From Pseudomonadota bacterium (GTDB taxonomy: Bacteria > Pseudomonadota > Gammaproteobacteria > Steroidobacterales > Steroidobacteraceae), in assembly GCA_023433705.1 (NCBI GenBank), contig JAEYUC010000046.1, positions 1-64,000 of the forward strand: a DNA stretch of 64,000 bases. The letters run 5' to 3'. The position numbers and the translations under genes are program-made. The notes below the pieces were generated by a model. That model was not told the DNA's origin. It was given only the letters and a program-made list of their open reading frames with translations, and searched no databases. Of this stretch, positions 1 to 9,987 are shown piece after piece. Within the stretch, counting starts at the first letter, position 1. Each line of letters begins with the position of its first letter.

Positions 1-1280
<1,280 letters not shown>

Positions 1281-1304
1281 GCCGGAAGAACCAGGGCAAG
1301 AACA

Positions 1305-2867
1305 ATGATCAAACAACTGCTCGACCTGCTGATTCTCGTCCTCGCGGTGTTCGCGGTGCCGGTGATTCTCGTGTGCATCTACGATCAGCTGGTGCTGGGT
1401 CCGAAACGGCCGCTGACCGACGAGGGCGTGCCCGAGCCGGGCCCGCGTTACGTGCAGATCGCGTACAACCTGCTGCCCTTCGTCATCATCGGCGCGATCG
1501 TGCAGATCGGCGCGAAGGAAGTGTTCGGCTGGTTCAGAGCGCTGATCGTGCCGCTCACCATCCTCGCGGCGCCGGTCGTGCTGGTGTCCGCGTACGATCG
1601 GTGGGTGACCGCGCCGCGGCGCCCGAAAACCGCCGCCGGCCATCCGACCCGCCCCCCACTTTACGTGCGCATTTCCAACGCGCTGCTGCCGATCGTGCTG
1701 ATCGCGGCGGTCCTGTTCATCGGTGTCCCGGTGGTGTTCGGCTGGATCAAGGAAGTCTCCGTGCCGCTGAGCTGGCTCGCCGCGCCGGTCGCCCTGTGGT
1801 GCGCCGTGGACAGCTGGTTGTTCGCGCCGCGTCGCGCCATCGCGGCGGGTTCGACCAAGGTCCCGGATCCGCCGCTGCTGCGCGCCGCGTACGCCGTGCT
1901 GCCGGTCCTGGTCGTCGCGGTCATCGTGCGCATGATCAGCGCCGAGTCGCTGGATTTCAGCCTGGTGCTGCTGGTGTTGTCGGTCGCTACGGGCGCCGTC
2001 TGGGCGATCGATCATTTCCTGTTGCGCAAGGCGCGCGATGCCGCCGCGGCGGCGGCCAAGCCGGCGCCGATCGTGCTGCACGAGCCGGGCACCGTCGACT
2101 ACGCGCGCAGCTTCTTCCCGGTCGCGTTCATCGTGTTGCTGGTCCGGGCCTTCATATTCGAGCCGTTCCGCATTCCTTCGGACTCGATGATGCCGACCCT
2201 GCTCGACGGCGATTTCATCGTGGTCAACAAGTACTCGTACGGGCTGCGCTGGCCCGTGATCAACGAGAAGTTCTTCGACATCGGCACTCCGCAGCGCGGC
2301 GACGTCGTCGTGTTCCGCTACCCGCCGAATCCGAGCATGAACTACATCAAGCGCCTCGTCGGCCTGCCGGGCGACCGGGTCGAGGTGCGTAACGATCAGC
2401 TGATCATCAATGGCGAGGCAATCCCCGCCGTCGAGACCGGCCGCTTCACCGACGGCTGCTACATCGACATGCGTCTATCTACCGAGCGACTCGGGCAGCA
2501 TTCGCACGAAGTGATCTCGTGCAACTCGCCGGTGGGGCCGGTGCGCGCCTACCAGTTCGGGGGCAGCCTCGAGGGCATGCCCGCCTGCGACCGCAAGGCG
2601 ATGGCCCAGAGGAACGAAGAACTGGTCTGCAGCGAGCTGCCGCCGGGAAACTGGCGGGACCGCAGTGACTACGTCTTCGACCAGGTGGTACCGGCCGGCC
2701 ATTACCTGATGATCGGCGACAATCGCGACAACAGCGAGGACAGTCGCGTCTGGGGATTCGTCCCCGAAGCGAATCTGGTCGGCAAGGCGACGCGAATCTG
2801 GTTCAATTTCGACATGCAGCGCTCCACGGTCATCAACTGGGAGCGTATCGGCCAAGGCATCGAGTGA
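1305..2867 (+). CDS. lepB: Signal peptidase I with expanded membrane anchor
   Basis: Type I signal peptidase, which cleaves signal peptides at the periplasmic face of the inner membrane. The catalytic domain is complete: catalytic Ser294 in PSDSMMPTL, general base Lys349 in YIKRLVGLPGD, and the GDNRDNSEDSR box at 471-481. The family usually has two N-terminal helices and about 280-325 residues; this protein has 520. The extra length is N-terminal: residues 48-106 and 118-177 are near copies of one another (LLPxVxIxA, VFGW, VPLxxLAAPV, D-W, APRR), and 190-244 is a weaker third copy. Each copy carries two hydrophobic segments, so about eight helices are predicted before the catalytic domain. 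ATG 1305 is 24 bases after lepA. SDS replaces the more common SGS at the active site. Confidence 0.95.
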   Translation: MIKQLLDLLILVLAVFAVPVILVCIYDQLVLGPKRPLTDEGVPEPGPRYVQIAYNLLPFVIIGAIVQIGAKEVFGWFRALIVPLTILAAPVVLVSAYDRWVTAPRRPKTAAGHPTRPPLYVRISNALLPIVLIAAVLFIGVPVVFGWIKEVSVPLSWLAAPVALWCAVDSWLFAPRRAIAAGSTKVPDPPLLRAAYAVLPVLVVAVIVRMISAESLDFSLVLLVLSVATGAVWAIDHFLLRKARDAAAAAAKPAPIVLHEPGTVDYARSFFPVAFIVLLVRAFIFEPFRIPSDSMMPTLLDGDFIVVNKYSYGLRWPVINEKFFDIGTPQRGDVVVFRYPPNPSMNYIKRLVGLPGDRVEVRNDQLIINGEAIPAVETGRFTDGCYIDMRLSTERLGQHSHEVISCNSPVGPVRAYQFGGSLEGMPACDRKAMAQRNEELVCSELPPGNWRDRSDYVFDQVVPAGHYLMIGDNRDNSEDSRVWGFVPEANLVGKATRIWFNFDMQRSTVINWERIGQGIE

Positions 2868-2899
2868 CGGCACTACATAACGGGCGTTCGGGAGGACGT

Positions 2900-3262
2900 A
2901 TGCGAAAACAACGTGGCGTGACGATGATCGGGTGGATATTCCTGCTGATTCCGATGGCGATCACGCTGTATGCCGCGATCCGGGTCGCGCCGGTGTACAT
3001 GAATTACTACAAGCTGGTCTCGGCGATGGAGAAGACGGCTACCCAGCTCGAGGTCGATGAAGCCATATCGCCGCAGTCCATTCGAGCCACGCTCGGCAGG
3101 CAATTCAACACGGGCTACGTGGACGCGGTCACACCGGCGGAAATAGATGTCCAGCGCGGCGACGGGGTCTGGACGATGACGGCCGACTACGAGAAGACCG
3201 TCCCGTTGTTCGGCAACATGCATCTGCTCATGGCGTTCAAGAAATCGGTTTCCATAAACTGA
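2900..3262 (+). CDS. DUF4845 family membrane protein
   Basis: Small protein of 120 residues. Its N-terminus is pilin-like: MRKQRGVTMIGWIFLL, followed by one transmembrane segment (about residues 8-28), then a soluble alpha/beta part ending FKKSVSIN. Proteins of this family (DUF4845) are regularly found between lepB and rnc in gammaproteobacteria; their function is not established. ATG 2900 is chosen because GGAGGA stands just upstream (2891-2896) and because the protein then begins like its relatives. The frame is open from a GTG at 2864 that overlaps the lepB stop, a less likely start. Confidence 0.8.
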   Translation: MRKQRGVTMIGWIFLLIPMAITLYAAIRVAPVYMNYYKLVSAMEKTATQLEVDEAISPQSIRATLGRQFNTGYVDAVTPAEIDVQRGDGVWTMTADYEKTVPLFGNMHLLMAFKKSVSIN

Positions 3263-3276
3263 ATGCAGCGGCGCAC

Positions 3277-3969
3277 ATGGGGATGAGCCCGGCCAGCCTT
3301 GCGGACACGCTTCTCGCGCGGCTGGGTTACGAGCCGCGCGATCGCGCGCTGTTCGCGGTCGCGCTCACCCATCGCAGCGCCGAAGGCCCCAACAACGAAC
3401 GTCTCGAATTCCTCGGCGACTCGGTGCTCAACCTGCTGATGTCAGAGCGGCTGTACCGCGAATTTCCGTCCGCGAGCGAGGGAGACCTGTCGCGGCTGCG
3501 CGCGCGGCTCGTGAGCGAGGAGCCGCTGGCCGGGATCGCGCAGGTCATGCAGCTCGGCGAATTGCTGCACCTCGGTTCCGGCGAGCTCAAAACCGGAGGC
3601 TTCCGCCGACAGTCGATCCTCGCGGACGCCTTCGAGGCGCTGTGCGGCGCGCTGTATCTGGATGGCGGACTGGAAGTCGTTCGCGAGAAAATCGGACCCA
3701 TGTTCGAAGCCCGCATCGCTTCGCTGCCCGAGCCCGCGACGCTCAAGGACGCGAAGACGCGGCTGCAGGAACACCTGCAGTCGAAGGGGCGTCCGTTGCC
3801 GATGTATACCGTGAAGCGCACGAGCGGCGAGCCGCATGCGCAGGTCTTCCTCGTCTCGTGCGTATTGCCCGACACGGGAGTCGAAACCGAAGGCGAGGGC
3901 GCGAGCCGCCGCCGCGCCGAACAGATCGCGGCACAGGCGGCGCTGAAGGCGCTGGGTATGTATGACTGA
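3277..3969 (+). CDS. rnc: Ribonuclease III
   Basis: Double-stranded RNA endonuclease that processes rRNA precursors and some mRNAs. The 230 residues match the family's usual size. The signature NERLEFLGDSVL is at 40-51, and the acidic catalytic set Glu41, Glu44, Asp48, Asp117, Glu120 is intact. A double-stranded RNA-binding domain occupies about 155-226 (TLKDAKTRLQEHLQ to AAQAALKALG). The gene overlaps era by 8 bases, so the two are probably translationally coupled. An alternative ATG lies two codons downstream. Confidence 0.97.
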   Translation: MGMSPASLADTLLARLGYEPRDRALFAVALTHRSAEGPNNERLEFLGDSVLNLLMSERLYREFPSASEGDLSRLRARLVSEEPLAGIAQVMQLGELLHLGSGELKTGGFRRQSILADAFEALCGALYLDGGLEVVREKIGPMFEARIASLPEPATLKDAKTRLQEHLQSKGRPLPMYTVKRTSGEPHAQVFLVSCVLPDTGVETEGEGASRRRAEQIAAQAALKALGMYD

Positions 3970-4849
3970 TTTTCGCGCCGGATTCGCGGCGCTCGTCGGC
4001 CGTCCGAACGTCGGCAAGTCGACGCTGCTCAATGCGCTGGTCGGCGAAAAACTGTCGATCGTGACGTCGCGTCCGCAAACCACGCGACATCGCGTGCTGG
4101 GCGTGCTCAACCGGCCCGGCGTGCAGATCGCGTTCGTCGACACGCCGGGGCTGCACCTCGGCGAGCGGCGCGCGCTCAACCGCGCGATGAATCGCACCGC
4201 CGCGGCCGCATTGGCCGATGCCGACCTCGTCGTGTTCGTCGTCGAGGCGCTGCGCTTCGGCGATGAAGACGAGGCCGTCCTGAGACGCATCAAGGACAGC
4301 GGACGCGGCTGCGTCGCGGTGGTGAACAAGGTCGACAAGGTTTATCCCAAGGACAAACTACTGCCGTTCGTGGCCGAGCTCGCGGGCCGCCACGAATTCC
4401 TCGACGTCGTGCCGGTGTCGGCGGAAAAGGGCGTCAATCTCGACCGCCTCATCGAGGTCATCGCATCGCGGCTGCCCGAGTCCCCCGAGCTGTTTCCGCC
4501 CGAGCAGCGCACGGACCGGGGCGAGGATTTCCAGATCGCCGAGACCATCCGCGAGAAGCTCACGATGGAACTCGTAGAAGAGGTGCCGTACGGCATCGCC
4601 GTCGAGATCGAGCAGAAGAAGGAAGACGGCGAGCAGCTCGTCATCGACGCCGTGATCTGGGTCGATCGGGCGGGGCAGAAACCCATCGTCATCGGCGCGA
4701 AGGGCGAACGCCTCAAGCGCGTCGGCCAGAAGGCCCGCCAGGAGCTCAACAAGCGGCTCGGCCGCCGCCTGCACCTCAATCTCTGGGTGAAGGTGCGCGA
4801 GGACTGGGCCGACGACGCGCGCGCCCTCGCGCAGCTCGGAATGGAATAG
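3962..4849 (+). CDS. era: GTPase Era
   Basis: Essential GTPase that binds the 3' end of 16S rRNA and helps 30S subunit maturation. The 295 residues carry G1 GRPNVGKS (13-20), G3 DTPG (60-63) and G4 NKVD (122-125). A C-terminal KH domain is present (PIVIGAKGERLKRVGQKAR, then LHLNLWVKVREDW). The start overlaps the end of rnc in another frame, the standard rnc-era arrangement, and recO follows after 7 bases. Confidence 0.98.
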   Translation: MTDFRAGFAALVGRPNVGKSTLLNALVGEKLSIVTSRPQTTRHRVLGVLNRPGVQIAFVDTPGLHLGERRALNRAMNRTAAAALADADLVVFVVEALRFGDEDEAVLRRIKDSGRGCVAVVNKVDKVYPKDKLLPFVAELAGRHEFLDVVPVSAEKGVNLDRLIEVIASRLPESPELFPPEQRTDRGEDFQIAETIREKLTMELVEEVPYGIAVEIEQKKEDGEQLVIDAVIWVDRAGQKPIVIGAKGERLKRVGQKARQELNKRLGRRLHLNLWVKVREDWADDARALAQLGME

Positions 4850-4856
4850 TCGCTCG

Positions 4857-5558
4857 ATGCAACCCCGGGAACGCATCGCGCTCGAGCCGGCCTTCGTGCT
4901 GCACCATCGGGAATACCGCGATACCAGCCGGATCCTCGACGTATTCACCGCCCGGCACGGACGGCTCACCTTGTTCGCCCGCGGCGCGCGCGGCCCGAAA
5001 TCCAAGCTCGCCTCGCTGCTAATGCCGTTCCGTCCGCTGCTGGTCTCGTGGACGGGACGCGGCGACGCCGCGCAGCTCTCGGCGGCGGAGCCCGGCGCCG
5101 ATGCGCCCGCGATGCCGCCGGGGCGCGTGATGTCGGGCTTCTATCTCAACGAGCTCATCATCAACCTGACCACGCGTCACGACCCTCAACCTCAGCTTTT
5201 CGAGGACTACTCGCGCACGCTGCGGCGACTGTGCGTCGATACGCAGCCCGAGCCGGCGCTGCGCGTCTTCGAGAAGCGCCTGCTCGAATCGATCGGTTAC
5301 GGACTCGAGTTCGACGTTTCGCCGGATAACCATTATCAATATCGCCCGGCGCAGGGCTTGAGCGAGGTGCGCGAAGACGCTCCCGGTAGTTATTCCGGGC
5401 GCTGCCTGATCGCATTGCGCGAAGAGTCGCTCGACGATCCGCAGGCACTCGATGCCGCGCGTCGCGTGCTGCGCCAGGCACTGGATCATTGTCTCGAAGG
5501 CCGTGAATTGCGCACGCGCACGGTTGCGCGCGCGATGACGCGGCGAGGTATGTCATGA
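4857..5558 (+). CDS. recO: DNA repair protein RecO
   Basis: RecFOR pathway protein that helps load RecA on SSB-coated single strands. The 233 residues begin with the OB-fold-type N-terminus typical of RecO ([20 protein letters not shown], then [13 protein letters not shown]), followed by a helical C-terminal part ([29 protein letters not shown]). It lies in the era-recO-pdxJ-acpS run, and its TGA overlaps the pdxJ ATG (ATGA). Confidence 0.93.
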   Translation: MQPRERIALEPAFVLHHREYRDTSRILDVFTARHGRLTLFARGARGPKSKLASLLMPFRPLLVSWTGRGDAAQLSAAEPGADAPAMPPGRVMSGFYLNELIINLTTRHDPQPQLFEDYSRTLRRLCVDTQPEPALRVFEKRLLESIGYGLEFDVSPDNHYQYRPAQGLSEVREDAPGSYSGRCLIALREESLDDPQALDAARRVLRQALDHCLEGRELRTRTVARAMTRRGMS

Positions 5559-6310
5559 GTCTCGGATACGGCGGAGCCTCGGCCCGCAACATCGCCCTCG
5601 GTATCAACATCGACCACGTTGCCACGGTTCGCCAGGCGCGCCGCGCGCCGTACCCGGATCCGGTGCACGCGGCGCTGCTGGCGGAACAGGCGGGCGCGGA
5701 CAACATCACGTTGCACCTGCGCGAGGATCGCCGTCACATCCAGGACCGCGACGTGCACTCGCTGCGGCCGCTGCTGCAGACTCGCATGAACCTCGAGATG
5801 GGCCTGACCAACGAAATGGTGGAGATCGCCGTGGGCGTGCGGCCGCACGACTGCTGTCTCGTACCCGAGAGCCGCCAGGAAATCACCACCGAGGGCGGAC
5901 TCGACGTGGCCGCCGATCTCGAGCGCGTGAGCGGGGGCGTGAAGAAACTCGCCGCGGCCGGCATTCGCGTCGCGTTGTTCATCGGCCCGGACCCGGCGCA
6001 GATCGATGCCGCGAAACGGTCCGGCGCACCCGTCATCGAACTACACACCGGTACCTATGCCGATGCGACCGGCGCCGCGCAGGCGCGCGAGCTCGAGCGA
6101 TTGACGAGCGCGGCGAAATACGCGGCCGGACTCGGCCTCGAAGTGCACGCGGGTCATGGCCTCACCTACAACAACGTCACGCCCATCGCGGCCATTCCCG
6201 AGATCGTCGAGCTCAACATCGGCCATTGCATCGTCGCGCGCGCGATCTTCAGCGGGCTCGAAGCCGCGGTGCGCGACATGAAGGCGCTGATGCGGGGCGC
6301 ACGCCGATGA
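5555..6310 (+). CDS. pdxJ: Pyridoxine 5'-phosphate synthase
   Basis: Condenses 1-deoxy-D-xylulose 5-phosphate with 3-amino-2-oxopropyl phosphate in the last ring-forming step of vitamin B6 synthesis. The 251-residue TIM barrel is very close to the enterobacterial enzyme: [15 protein letters not shown] (16-30), [63 protein letters not shown]. The start ATG overlaps the recO stop, and the stop overlaps the acpS ATG, indicating one transcript. Confidence 0.97.
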   Translation: MSLGYGGASARNIALGINIDHVATVRQARRAPYPDPVHAALLAEQAGADNITLHLREDRRHIQDRDVHSLRPLLQTRMNLEMGLTNEMVEIAVGVRPHDCCLVPESRQEITTEGGLDVAADLERVSGGVKKLAAAGIRVALFIGPDPAQIDAAKRSGAPVIELHTGTYADATGAAQARELERLTSAAKYAAGLGLEVHAGHGLTYNNVTPIAAIPEIVELNIGHCIVARAIFSGLEAAVRDMKALMRGARR

Positions 6311-6765
6311 TCTTCGGAATCGGCGTCGACGTGCTCGAAGCCGCGCGCGTGAAAAAGCTCTACGAAAAGTATGGCGAACATTTCGTCGAACGACTGCTCA
6401 TGCCTTCCGAACGGGAGCAGATGTCCAAAACGAAGCGGACCGAGCGGTTTCTCGCGATGCGTTTCGCGGCCAAGGAGGCCATCGTAAAGGCCATGGGAAC
6501 GGGTTTCGCGCACGGCATCTGGATCCGCGACGTCGGCGTCGTGCAGAACGCGTGGGGCCGGCCGGAGGTCGTCTATTCCCCACGCGGCGAAAAAGTGCGG
6601 CGCCAGCTCGGCATCGGCGGTGGGCACGTGACCCTGACCGACGAGGCGGGGCTCATCGTCGCGGTCGCGGTGCTCGAAACCGCCGAGCCCGCGAAGCGCG
6701 TGGCGCGCAAGCGCGCGCGGCGCAAGACAGCGCGTGCCACGACGCGTCGCCGGGGGCGCCGATGA
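6307..6765 (+). CDS. acpS: Holo-[acyl-carrier-protein] synthase
   Basis: Transfers 4'-phosphopantetheine from CoA to acyl carrier protein. Key motifs are [13 protein letters not shown] (Asp8) and [15 protein letters not shown] (Glu57), the Mg/CoA ligands of the family. The start ATG overlaps the pdxJ stop; an in-frame ATG at 6226 lies inside pdxJ and is not needed. The 152 residues exceed the usual ~125 because of a very basic tail of about 25 residues ([19 protein letters not shown]), which could bind nucleic acid or just be a drifted extension. Confidence 0.95.
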   Translation: MIFGIGVDVLEAARVKKLYEKYGEHFVERLLMPSEREQMSKTKRTERFLAMRFAAKEAIVKAMGTGFAHGIWIRDVGVVQNAWGRPEVVYSPRGEKVRRQLGIGGGHVTLTDEAGLIVAVAVLETAEPAKRVARKRARRKTARATTRRRGRR

Positions 6766-7571
6766 ACACACTGGTATTCGACATAGAGACGGTTCCGGAC
6801 GTGGAATTCGGGCGCCGGCTCTACGGCCTCGAAGGGCTCTCGGACGAAGAAGTCGGCAAGGCCATGCAGGCGCGCGCGCGCCAGGAATCCGGCAGCGATT
6901 TCCTGCCGCACGACCAGCATCGCATCGTCGCGATCTCCTGCGCTTTCCGCTCGCGCGAGGGATTCCGCGTCTGGAGCCTGGGCGAGGAATCCGCCTCCGA
7001 GCGCGAGCTCGTCATGCGGTTCTTCGATGGCATCGAAAGATTCTCGCCGGATCTCGTGAGCTGGAATGGCGGCGGCTTCGATCTGCCGGTGCTCCACTAT
7101 CGCGCTTTACGGCACAAGGTGCAGGCGCCTCGCTACTGGGAAACGGGCGACGAAGACACCGCGTTCCGCTTCAACAATTACCTCGGGCGTTTTCACTGGC
7201 GCCACATCGACGTGATGGACGTGTTGTCCGCCTACCAGTCGCGCGCACGGGCGGCGCTGTCGGACGCGGCCGTGCTGCTCGGCTACCCGGGCAAGCTGGG
7301 CTTCGACGGTTCGCAGGTGTGGGACGCGTACCGCGCGGGGGACCTGACGCGCATCCGCCACTACTGCGAGACCGACGTCATCAATACCTGGCTGGTCTTC
7401 CTGCGCTTCCAGCACATGCGCGGCCGGCTCACCGACGCGGGACTCGCCGACGAACTGGCGCGCACACGCGCGTGGCTCGCCGAGGCGCGCCTGCCGCACT
7501 TCGATGAATTCCTCGCGGCGTGGCCACCCGAAAGTCCGGCCACTGCGAACGTCGAAGGAGTCATCTCTTGA
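6762..7571 (+). CDS. 3'-5' exonuclease, PolB-exonuclease-like
   Basis: Predicted DnaQ-like (DEDD) exonuclease of the family described as 3'-5' exonucleases related to the exonuclease domain of DNA polymerase B. The 269 residues start with [12 protein letters not shown], which supplies the first D-x-E metal-binding pair; SWNGGGFDLPVLHYRA gives the second Asp, and RIRHYCETDVINTWLVF gives the last conserved Asp. The protein is free-standing, with no polymerase domain. ATG 6762 overlaps the acpS stop by four bases, so it is probably co-translated. Physiological substrate is unknown. Confidence 0.85.
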   Translation: MNTLVFDIETVPDVEFGRRLYGLEGLSDEEVGKAMQARARQESGSDFLPHDQHRIVAISCAFRSREGFRVWSLGEESASERELVMRFFDGIERFSPDLVSWNGGGFDLPVLHYRALRHKVQAPRYWETGDEDTAFRFNNYLGRFHWRHIDVMDVLSAYQSRARAALSDAAVLLGYPGKLGFDGSQVWDAYRAGDLTRIRHYCETDVINTWLVFLRFQHMRGRLTDAGLADELARTRAWLAEARLPHFDEFLAAWPPESPATANVEGVIS

Positions 7572-8908
7572 GTCGCGCGGCGCGCGCGGCCAATGCCGCG
7601 CTCGAGACCGGCGTCGTCGCGGACCTGACCCACGAGGCCGAAGGCGTCGTGCGAGCCTCCGAGACGCAGGGTAAGACGGTGTTCGTCGCGGGCGCATTGC
7701 CCGGCGAGCGAATATCTTTCCGCCGCCGCAGCTTTCACAAGAGTCACGACGAGGCTGAGCTCGTCGAGGTCCTCGAGCCGTCGCCCGACCGTGTCACGCC
7801 GCGCTGCGCGCACTTCGGCGTGTGCGGCGGGTGCGCGCTCCAGCATCTCGATCCGGCGGCGCAGATCGCATCGAAGCAGAAGGAACTCGCGAGCAATCTC
7901 GAACGCATCGGCAAGGTGTCGCCCGAGACGTGGCTTCCGCCCTTGTTAGGTCCCGTGTGGGGATATCGGCGGCGCGCGCGGCTGTCCTCGCGTTACGTGA
8001 CGAAGAAGGGCCGGAGCCTGGTCGGGTTTCGCGAGAAGCAGGGCAAGTACGTCGCCGACGTGCGGCGCTGCGAAGTGCTCGCCGAGCCGGTAGGTGGACT
8101 GGTCGAGGCGCTCGGCGAACTGCTCACGGGAATGGAACGGCGCGAGAGCATTCCGCAGATCGAGGTGTCGTTGTCCGACGGCGAGCGCGTGCTCGTGCTG
8201 CGCGTGCTCGATCCCCTCGGCGAGAGCGATCTCGCCCGCCTGTCCGGATTCGAAAAGACCCACGGCCTGCGCATCATGTTGCAACCGGGCGGGCTCGATA
8301 CCATCGTGCCGCTGACGCCCGGACCCGTCGACCTTCACTACCGGCTGGACGAGTTCGCCCTGAAGCTCGACTTCGGCCCCTCGGACTTCGTCCAGGTCAA
8401 TGCGGCCATCAACCACGGCATGGTCGCCCGCGCGATCGAACTACTCGAGGTCCGGCCCACGGACCGGGTCCTGGACCTGTACTGTGGCCTCGGCAATTTC
8501 ACGCTGCCCCTGGCGCGGCATGCGGGCTCGGTAGTTGGCGTGGAAGGTGAACCAGGTCTCATCGAGCGGGCGCGCGGCAATGCCCGTAACAACGGGGTGA
8601 CCAATGCCGAATTCCACGTCGCCGACCTGTCGGCGGCCCCCGACGCCACGGTCCCCTGGCTGCGCGGCGGGTACGACGCGGTACTGTTAGACCCGCCTCG
8701 CGTGGGCGCGCGTGAGGTTTTGAGCGCCGTGGCACATATCGTGCCTCGCAGGGTGGTGTATATCTCGTGCCACACCGGCTCGTTGGCGCGGGACCTGGGC
8801 GTGCTCGTCCACGAACATGGGTTCCGCTTACGTGCCGCCGGTGTACTTGATATGTTTCCGCACACGACACACGTGGAGTCCATGGCGGTGCTCGACCGGG
8901 CATCGTAG
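7568..8908 (+). CDS. rlmD: 23S rRNA (uracil-1939-C5)-methyltransferase RlmD
   Basis: Methylates U1939 of 23S rRNA using S-adenosylmethionine. A TRAM domain is N-terminal. The four Fe-S cysteines typical of RlmD are present: Cys80, Cys86, Cys89 (RCAHFGVCGGCALQH) and Cys168 (VRRCEVL). The SAM site is VLDLYCGLGNFTLPLA, and the catalytic cysteine is in VYISCHTGSLARDL. The TTG start at 7568 is chosen because it overlaps the preceding TGA and has GGAG about nine bases upstream; an in-frame ATG at 7520 would extend into the exonuclease gene. Product about 446 residues. Confidence 0.94.
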   Translation: MSRAARAANAALETGVVADLTHEAEGVVRASETQGKTVFVAGALPGERISFRRRSFHKSHDEAELVEVLEPSPDRVTPRCAHFGVCGGCALQHLDPAAQIASKQKELASNLERIGKVSPETWLPPLLGPVWGYRRRARLSSRYVTKKGRSLVGFREKQGKYVADVRRCEVLAEPVGGLVEALGELLTGMERRESIPQIEVSLSDGERVLVLRVLDPLGESDLARLSGFEKTHGLRIMLQPGGLDTIVPLTPGPVDLHYRLDEFALKLDFGPSDFVQVNAAINHGMVARAIELLEVRPTDRVLDLYCGLGNFTLPLARHAGSVVGVEGEPGLIERARGNARNNGVTNAEFHVADLSAAPDATVPWLRGGYDAVLLDPPRVGAREVLSAVAHIVPRRVVYISCHTGSLARDLGVLVHEHGFRLRAAGVLDMFPHTTHVESMAVLDRAS

Positions 8909-8934
8909 AGGGGGCTCCCGAGATAGGAACGACG

Positions 8935-9987
8935 GTGACCCTGGGCCCTTTGATGGTCGACGTGGCAGGTCTCGAGCTCACGCCCGAGGACCGCGACGTG
9001 CTGCGCCATCCGCTCGTGGGCAGCGTCATCCTGTTCACCCGCAACTACTCGAACGCCGAACAGCTCACCCGGCTCGTCGCCGACATCCACGCGGTGCGTT
9101 CTCCCGCGCTCATCGTCGCGGTCGACCAGGAAGGTGGGCGCGTCCAGCGCTTCCGTCCCGAGTTCTCGCGCCTGCCGCCACCGCGGCGCATCGGTCACGA
9201 ATACGATCTCGATCCCAAGAAGGGACTGACGCTCGCGCGTTCGATGGGCTGGCTCATGGCCGCCGAGCTGCGCGCGCACGGAGTCGACCTGTCGTTCGCC
9301 CCCTGCGTCGATCTCGACTACGGCGTGAGCGAAGTGATCGGCGATCGCGCGTTTCATTCAAAGCCGGAGGCGGTCGCGCAACTCGCGCTCGCGTACGTGC
9401 AAGGCATGAAAGATGCCGGCATGGCCGCCACCGCCAAACATTTTCCAGGGCACGGCGCCGTCGTCGCGGATTCCCACCAGTCCCTGCCGGTAGATAGACG
9501 CGGCTGGGACGAGCTGGGCGACGACCTGGTGCCTTACCGGCGCCTCATGGCGAACGGCCTGCCCGGCGTCATGGTCGCGCACGTGCTGTTTCCCGCCGTC
9601 GCGCCGGAGCCCGCGAGCCTGTCGCGCCGCTGGATCCAGAACGCCTTGCGCGAGGAGCTGCGCTTTTCGGGCGCGGTGTTCACCGACGATCTTTCCATGG
9701 GTGGCGCCGCCGAATACGGCGATATCGTCGTGCGCGCGCGTGCCGCGCTCGAGGCGGGCTGCGACGTGCTGCCGGTGTGCAATGACCGCGCATCCGTCGC
9801 TCGCCTGCTCGACGAGCTCGATTTCGAGATCGAGCCGAGCTCGCACCTGCGCCTGGTGCGCATGCGCGGGCGCGCGGCGCCCGAACGCGAAGAATTGCTG
9901 GCCGGTCACGCCTGGCGCGAAAGCCAGGACCTGCTCGCCCGCTCGGCGGAACCGCCGCAACTCAACCTGACGGCGGGCAACGCATGA
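8935..9987 (+). CDS. nagZ: Beta-N-acetylglucosaminidase NagZ
   Basis: Cytoplasmic glycoside hydrolase family 3 enzyme that removes GlcNAc from anhydro-muropeptides during cell wall recycling. The 350-residue single-domain protein has VDQEGGRVQRF (63-73), the family signature KHFPGHG (168-174) with the DSH triplet (179-181), and the nucleophile motif TDDLSMGG. The start is GTG 8935. Its stop overlaps the start of the next gene (ATGA), so the PAS-GGDEF protein is probably made from the same mRNA. Confidence 0.95.
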   Translation: MTLGPLMVDVAGLELTPEDRDVLRHPLVGSVILFTRNYSNAEQLTRLVADIHAVRSPALIVAVDQEGGRVQRFRPEFSRLPPPRRIGHEYDLDPKKGLTLARSMGWLMAAELRAHGVDLSFAPCVDLDYGVSEVIGDRAFHSKPEAVAQLALAYVQGMKDAGMAATAKHFPGHGAVVADSHQSLPVDRRGWDELGDDLVPYRRLMANGLPGVMVAHVLFPAVAPEPASLSRRWIQNALREELRFSGAVFTDDLSMGGAAEYGDIVVRARAALEAGCDVLPVCNDRASVARLLDELDFEIEPSSHLRLVRMRGRAAPEREELLAGHAWRESQDLLARSAEPPQLNLTAGNA

